A stretch of DNA of 9,928 nucleotides from JAKJEP01 sp964580995 (GTDB lineage: Bacteria; Planctomycetota; Phycisphaerae; Sedimentisphaerales; SM23-30). Location: the NCBI GenBank assembly GCA_964580995.1, contig CAZOMV010000145.1, positions 1 to 9,928 of the forward strand, written 5' to 3'. The position numbers and the translations under genes are program-made. This document shows, one piece after another, positions 6,455 to 9,928 of this stretch. The first letter of the stretch is position 1; every line of letters starts with the position of its first letter. The notes under the pieces are model-generated. The model did no database searches and had not been told where the DNA came from. It saw nothing but the letters and a program-made list of their open reading frames with translations.

Positions 6455-6489
6455 CGCCCGCCGGTCATTCCTGCGCAAGCAGGAATCCA
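6455..6489. repeat. REP-like hairpin repeat, copy 2
   Basis: This copy differs from copy 1 at 4 of 35 positions. The stem is ATTCCTGC/GCAGGAAT with loop GCAA. The two stem differences fall at paired positions (C-G replaced by T-A), so the 8-bp stem is kept intact. Confidence 0.8.
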
Positions 6490-6537
6490 GTCTTTTCTTC
6501 CATCTGCCCTTCAGAGGTCAACCTTGAACCATTCTTG

Positions 6538-7209
6538 CTAATTCGTACTTTTTTCTTGCTGATAGTCTATCGCCCGATGATCTTTGTAGCCCAGGGTGGT
6601 TTGCTGGTATTTTTTCCCCAGCCGGGCATCCGGGTCCGTCGGACAAACCCGCCGTTCCACCTCCGGCAGGACGGGTTCGGCCTGTTCTTCCAGTTCTTCA
6701 TAGATCTGATGACTCACCATCCGTAACTGGCAAACTAATTTGTCTTTGGAGGCATCGGCATCAATCATGCTGGAATCCACGTGAATCGTCTCGCCATCCA
6801 CCAGACCGGCCTCCACACATTGCGTCAGAATCTTCTCGAAAAAGCCAGTAAATACCTCCAGGCCCCACCGCCGCCGTGTCTTGGACAGGACGCTGTGATC
6901 CGGAGTAGACTCATCCAGATCATAATCACAAAACCACAGCCAGTCCAAACGCATCGGCAACTGGGTCATCAAGGTCCGTTCGGATTTGATCTTTTCATAG
7001 AACAGCAGAAACATCAGTTTGAGGAGTACCGCCGGATCCACAGAAGGATTCCCACGTACGCCGTATAAGTCCGCCACCTGGGAACGAATAAAATGAAAAT
7101 CCACTACCTCTTTGATCCGACGCAGCGGGTGATTCGCCGGAATTCGCCTCTCCAGCGATATCCCGTGATAAAACAGCTTGGGTTCCAACTGATTCGGTTT
7201 GCCCATCAT
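6538..7209 (-). pseudogene. IS1182-like transposase, 3'-truncated
   Basis: The 223 residues match the front half of an IS1182/IS5-group DDE transposase. A DUF772-type N-terminal domain (about 20-115: NHPLRRIKEVVD, SVDPAVLLKLMFLLFYEKIKSER, TPDHSVLSKTRRRWG) is followed by the start of the catalytic domain, VDSSMIDADASKDKL near 145, with the first catalytic Asp. Homology seems to end near GYKDHRAIDY, after which a few unrelated codons lead to a TAG. Full-length relatives are about 400 residues or more, so the later catalytic residues and the C-terminal half are missing and the element cannot transpose by itself. The 5' end is intact: AAGGAGG (7218-7224) lies 8 nt before the ATG at 7209, and a second ATG follows at once. 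I could not identify terminal inverted repeats or a target duplication. The REP-like pair lies about 50 bp beyond the break. Confidence 0.82.
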
Positions 7210-7396
7210 CGCTAAAGCCTCCTTGCTATAAAGTATAGGAATAGTATAATAGTAAAAAGAGTTACGGATAGAAAAAAATATTTTTCCCCCGGCTATTTGG
7301 GCAACACGCCCGTAAGTAAGGGGGTCTGTGAACGGTTTTTATGCCGATACCGTTTACCTATCCAAGCTCCGACCTCTGGAAATGGAATATGAAATA

Positions 7397-8551
7397 TTAT
7401 GGCACTATTTCTGCTAACCAATATTTAGTAAAAATGGCTATGTCTTCCATATCGACATTATTAATATGGTTTAAATCTGCTCCACCACACCAGTTGTTAT
7501 CTATTCCACAGTCTGATTCTAACCAGTGATTTTGGAATAGAGCATAGTCATATAAATCAGTGGAACAGTCGTTGGTGAGAAGGTTGGGATTGAGGTTGTA
7601 GTAAAAACCAAATTGCAGAGAATTATTACTAACGATTAAAGGGATAATACTACAATATGCTTCTGTGTTTAAGTGATTCTCCGACAAATCCAGCATTGTT
7701 AAACTGACCAGATTCCCGATCTCCGCTGGCAGACTGCTCAGTTGGTTGTTATTCAACCACACCTCCGTCAGATTCGATAAATTCCCGATTTCTGTCGGCA
7801 AACTGCTCAGTTGGTTGTAATCCAAAAGCAGATACATTAGATTGACTAGATTCCCAATTTCCGGTGGCAGACTGCTCAGCTGGTTGTAATCCAAATCCAG
7901 CCACACCAGATTGACTAGATTCCCGATTTCTGGCGGCAGACTGCTCAGTTGATTAGCACCTAACCACACCTCCGTCAGATTCGTTAAATTCCAGATTTGT
8001 GCCGGTAGACTACTCAGTTGGTTGTTATACAAATACAGTCTCGTCAGATTGACCAAATTCCCGATCTCTGGTGGCAGACTGGTCAGTTGGTTGGCCAACA
8101 AATCCAGCACCGTCAGATTGGTCAGATTTCCAATTTCTGCTGGCAGACTACTCAGTTGGTTATTGCCCAACCACATCACCGTCAGATTTGTTAAATTCCC
8201 GATCTCTGGAGGCAGACTGCTCAGTTGATTGCTAGATAACTGTAGCCACGTCAGATTGGTCAGATTCCTGATCTCTGTTGGCAAACTGTTCACTCTATTG
8301 TATAACAAATTCAGATGCGTCAGATTTGTAGCATATTCAATCCCTGTAATGTCAAGGATTTTTCTATTCGTAGCATCGAGCGTTGTCAATTCAATCATAT
8401 CGGTCGGAGTAGGATCGGTTATCCCCAGAGCCTCCTCTATAGCAGCTTTAAAATTAGCATCAGGAAAATAAACAGGTTCCTCTGCCCAAGCATATTTGGA
8501 ACTTAATAATACTCCCACAAGTGCAATGACAAGACAGATTTCTTTCCTCAT
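7397..8551 (-). CDS. Secreted leucine-rich-repeat protein with dockerin-like C-terminus
   Basis: A 384-residue exported protein. Residues 1-23 are a signal peptide (MRKEICLVIALVGVLLSSKYAWA, cut after AWA). A short cap (FPDANFKAAIEEALGI...LDATNRKILDITGIEYA, about 29-74) is followed by nine 23-residue LRRs (75-281) of the form NLTxLxLxxNQLSSLPPEIGNL and one degenerate repeat to about 305. The C-terminus (about 332-384) has DLYDYALFQNHWL, then CGIDNNWCGGADLN, then VDMEDIAIFTKYWL. This resembles the dockerin-like tails common on Phycisphaerae secreted proteins; its calcium-ligand spacing is imperfect. LRRs form a curved protein-binding surface, so an extracellular or cell-surface binding role is likely, but the partner is unknown. 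The start has GAGGA about 9 nt upstream. The gene is lower in GC than the RAYT block and lies between mobile-element remnants. Confidence 0.88.
   Translation of the reverse strand: MRKEICLVIALVGVLLSSKYAWAEEPVYFPDANFKAAIEEALGITDPTPTDMIELTTLDATNRKILDITGIEYATNLTHLNLLYNRVNSLPTEIRNLTNLTWLQLSSNQLSSLPPEIGNLTNLTVMWLGNNQLSSLPAEIGNLTNLTVLDLLANQLTSLPPEIGNLVNLTRLYLYNNQLSSLPAQIWNLTNLTEVWLGANQLSSLPPEIGNLVNLVWLDLDYNQLSSLPPEIGNLVNLMYLLLDYNQLSSLPTEIGNLSNLTEVWLNNNQLSSLPAEIGNLVSLTMLDLSENHLNTEAYCSIIPLIVSNNSLQFGFYYNLNPNLLTNDCSTDLYDYALFQNHWLESDCGIDNNWCGGADLNHINNVDMEDIAIFTKYWLAEIVP
7709..8329 (-). repeat. 69-bp tandem repeat array encoding LRRs
   Basis: Nine consecutive 69-bp units encode residues 75-281 of the LRR protein. 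The part encoding NQLSSLPxEIGNL is nearly invariant in the inner units, while the NLTxLxLxx part varies. This suggests recent expansion by unequal recombination with variation concentrated on the exposed strand. Any in-frame gain or loss of units would leave the protein readable. Confidence 0.85.
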
Positions 8552-9000
8552 CGATATTTATCCTCACAATTACCGATCCATTACGCTGCCTCTAACAAGG
8601 CTGAAAAATCCCGAACTCTATATCGACACTGCTATTATGATACCACATTTATCATTACAAATGCAATGTATTTCCTTAATTCTTTATTAACATATAGTTA
8701 TCCTTCATATCCCCAGTTATCATTTTCCCAAAATAAAAAGAAAATACAGGGGTGAAATGTATTTTAGAGAGGAGAGAGAGGGAATTTTATCCATTCAAAT
8801 ATGCAGTTGTTGAAATAATAGGTATGCTCCACCTCATCCACTGAATATCACAGTTTTAAGTTTTGAATATCTTATTTTTAGAGATTCCCTTGACCACTTC
8901 CCCGAAAATGAATCCCGGAAAACTTCTGCCAATACCATGTTGACGGAACCGTCAAAAAACGATATTGACTTCCAAAAACAGCTCTGGCTCCCCGAAAACA
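8552..9000. other. AT-rich gene-free spacer
   Basis: No convincing gene is present on either strand. The part nearest the LRR gene holds its candidate promoter. A purine run (GAGAGGAGAGAGAGGGA, near 8769-8785) resembles a ribosome-binding site but leads only to a five-codon frame. A 16-bp palindrome TTGACGGAACCGTCAA lies at 8940-8955. CCCCGAAAA occurs near 8900 and again near 8991. Confidence 0.5.
8637..8666 (-). promoter_or_regulatory. Candidate promoter of the LRR gene
   Basis: On the minus strand TTGCAT (8661-8666) and TATCAT (8637-8642, 5 of 6 matches) are separated by 18 bp. A leader of about 80 nt would precede the ATG at 8551. The AT-rich surroundings make chance matches likely. Confidence 0.33.
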
Positions 9001-9055
9001 AGTTTAAATAAAGGGGTCAGTTTAAATAAAGGGGTCAAGTTTAAATAAAGGGGTC
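9001..9055. repeat. 18-bp direct repeats, three copies, at the RAYT 3' end
   Basis: AGTTTAAATAAAGGGGTC occurs perfectly three times (9001-9018, 9019-9036, 9038-9055), with one extra A between copies 2 and 3. The last copy runs into GGGGTCAGACCCC (9050-9062), a hairpin of GGGGT/ACCCC, flanked by TTAAAT and ATTTAA. The RAYT stop codon lies inside it. Repeats of this kind are often found beside RAYT genes. Confidence 0.85.
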
Positions 9056-9749
9056 AGACCCCATTTAAGCCCTTCCTTTCTCGCGTTTGGCTTTTTTTTG
9101 GTCTTCCCCGAGGACGCAGGGCCGAATCCAACCCCATTTCTTTCGCCGTTTTTACCACCCATTCTTTATCGCCATACGGCCTACCCCGGCGGATACAGTT
9201 TCGAATTTCCTCCGAATGCATTTCATCGCCTGCCTCCACCAGTTTAGCCCAGTCGCTCGGCATTGGAAAAGGACCGTCACTGAGAACCACCGGTGACTCC
9301 CCGCCCAGCCGACCGGCCAGGCTGCTCCATCGCCACTGCCGGGCGCGGTCCACTAGCCCCGCCCGCCGCGGATTGCCCTCCACATACCGCAGCACCGTAA
9401 AATAATAGATACTCCCCTGCACCGGAAAGCTCTTATACCGTCCCTGATACAGATGCCCGATGCCGGCCGTCCCGTGCGCCGCATGCCACCGCTGAGAATG
9501 TGTCCCCGTAATCCACTTCATAAACGCCGGCAAATCCCCGTCCCGCCGCGGCCACAGCACCAGGTGCCAGTGGTTGCCCATCAGGCAGTACCCGCAGATC
9601 CGTAGGGCAAACCGCTCCGCCCCCTCCGCCAGTATCTGCTCAAACGCCGCAAAATCCCGCGCAGTCTTGAAGATCTTCAGCCGCCCGTTGGCCCGGTTGA
9701 GAACATGATACACCACTCCGCCTTTGGCATTTCGTACTGGTCGCGCCAT
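9054..9749 (-). CDS. REP-associated tyrosine transposase (RAYT, IS200-like HUH nuclease)
   Basis: A single-strand DNA endonuclease/transposase of the Y1 HUH class that in studied bacteria acts on REP hairpins. Numbered from the chosen start, 231 residues: MARPVRNAKGGVVYHVLNRANG is the usual RAYT opening. The HUH motif is NHWHLVLWP (His60 and His62). The catalytic Tyr is probably Tyr122 in YFTVLRYVEGNPRRAGLV, just before the family's NPxRAGLV block, and WSSLAGR follows at about 141. The tail has RGRPKK (214-219), an AT-hook-like motif. All key residues are present and the length is typical, so it may be active. I chose ATG 9749 because MARP is the family's common beginning; in-frame ATGs at 9758 and 9806 are possible, and none has a clear ribosome-binding site. 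The gene is far richer in GC than its left flank, and its stop is embedded in the 18-bp repeat array. Confidence 0.88.
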   Translation of the reverse strand: MARPVRNAKGGVVYHVLNRANGRLKIFKTARDFAAFEQILAEGAERFALRICGYCLMGNHWHLVLWPRRDGDLPAFMKWITGTHSQRWHAAHGTAGIGHLYQGRYKSFPVQGSIYYFTVLRYVEGNPRRAGLVDRARQWRWSSLAGRLGGESPVVLSDGPFPMPSDWAKLVEAGDEMHSEEIRNCIRRGRPYGDKEWVVKTAKEMGLDSALRPRGRPKKSQTRERKGLNGV

Positions 9750-9891
9750 ACCCGCCATTGTACCCGCCCCCGCCCGCTGGTCAACCCCCCAGGCAGCCAG
9801 ATCCAAGTGACACGATCCTTGCTCTTCATTTCATCGGCCCCTCCGTCCCGCGTCAGCCACGGGGGGAAACCGCCATTCCATGCTCTCCGAG

Positions 9892-9907
9892 GCAGGCACC
9901 GGCCTGC
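9892..9907. repeat. REP-like GC hairpin upstream of the RAYT gene
   Basis: GCAGGC (9892-9897) and GCCTGC (9902-9907) form a perfect 6-bp stem with loop ACCG, about 140 bp upstream of the RAYT start. A GC-rich hairpin with a 4-nt loop is what RAYT enzymes bind. The stretch 9807-9928 is otherwise without a recognisable gene and runs off the window. Confidence 0.45.
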
Positions 9908-9928
9908 ACCGAAATCGCCGCGATCATT

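Noticed and set aside
7331..7354. Inverted repeat AACGGT/ACCGTT downstream of the LRR gene
   Set aside because: Six base pairs with a 12-nt loop and no following T-run on the minus strand is too weak to call a terminator or an IS end.
7709..8329. Regular repeats that could suggest a CRISPR array
   Set aside because: The period is 69 bp with no unique spacers, and every unit translates in frame as an LRR within one ORF.
8940..8955. Palindrome TTGACGGAACCGTCAA followed by AAAA
   Set aside because: It looks like a terminator, but the run after the stem is A on the + strand and there is no T-run after it on the minus strand. No gene ends here either.

Overview
The window most likely comes from a planctomycete, probably class Phycisphaerae (Sedimentisphaerales-like). 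The strongest clue is the C-terminus of the leucine-rich-repeat protein at 7397-8551. It carries a Cys/Trp-flanked, dockerin-like segment (WCGGADLN, then VDMEDIAIF, then YWL) of the kind that recurs on secreted proteins of that group. The membrane-anchored TPR protein opening MRAEERHKLKTNELAE also resembles planctomycete proteins. Both assignments come from remembered family patterns, not from a search.

The left part (about 1-6040) looks like ordinary chromosome at roughly 50% GC. It holds a HEAT-like protein of unknown function (+), a SAM-dependent methyltransferase (-), a membrane TPR protein followed 6 bp later by an RluA-family pseudouridine synthase (+, one likely operon), serine O-acetyltransferase CysE (-), and tRNA-Pro(CGG) (+). 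Several genes have readable sigma70-type promoters. Near-perfect TATAAT boxes set the starts of the methyltransferase (2475) and of cysE (GTG at 5642) downstream of the longest possible ORF starts.

The right part (about 6040-9928), beginning just after the tRNA, is accessory in character. It contains a broken helix-turn-helix DNA-binding gene, two copies of a REP-like hairpin repeat with a compensatory base-pair change, and the 5' half of an IS1182-like transposase. These are followed by a secreted LRR protein with nine near-identical 23-residue repeats, an AT-rich gene-free spacer, a three-copy 18-bp direct repeat, and a REP-associated tyrosine transposase (RAYT, IS200-like HUH nuclease) in a much more GC-rich block ending in another REP-like hairpin.

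I do not see a clearly new multi-gene system. The most interesting signals are the RAYT and its hairpin repeats in one neighbourhood, the repeat-built LRR surface protein between mobile-element remnants, the unidentified HEAT-like protein, and the CysE tail ending in isoleucine, which suggests a cysteine synthase complex.
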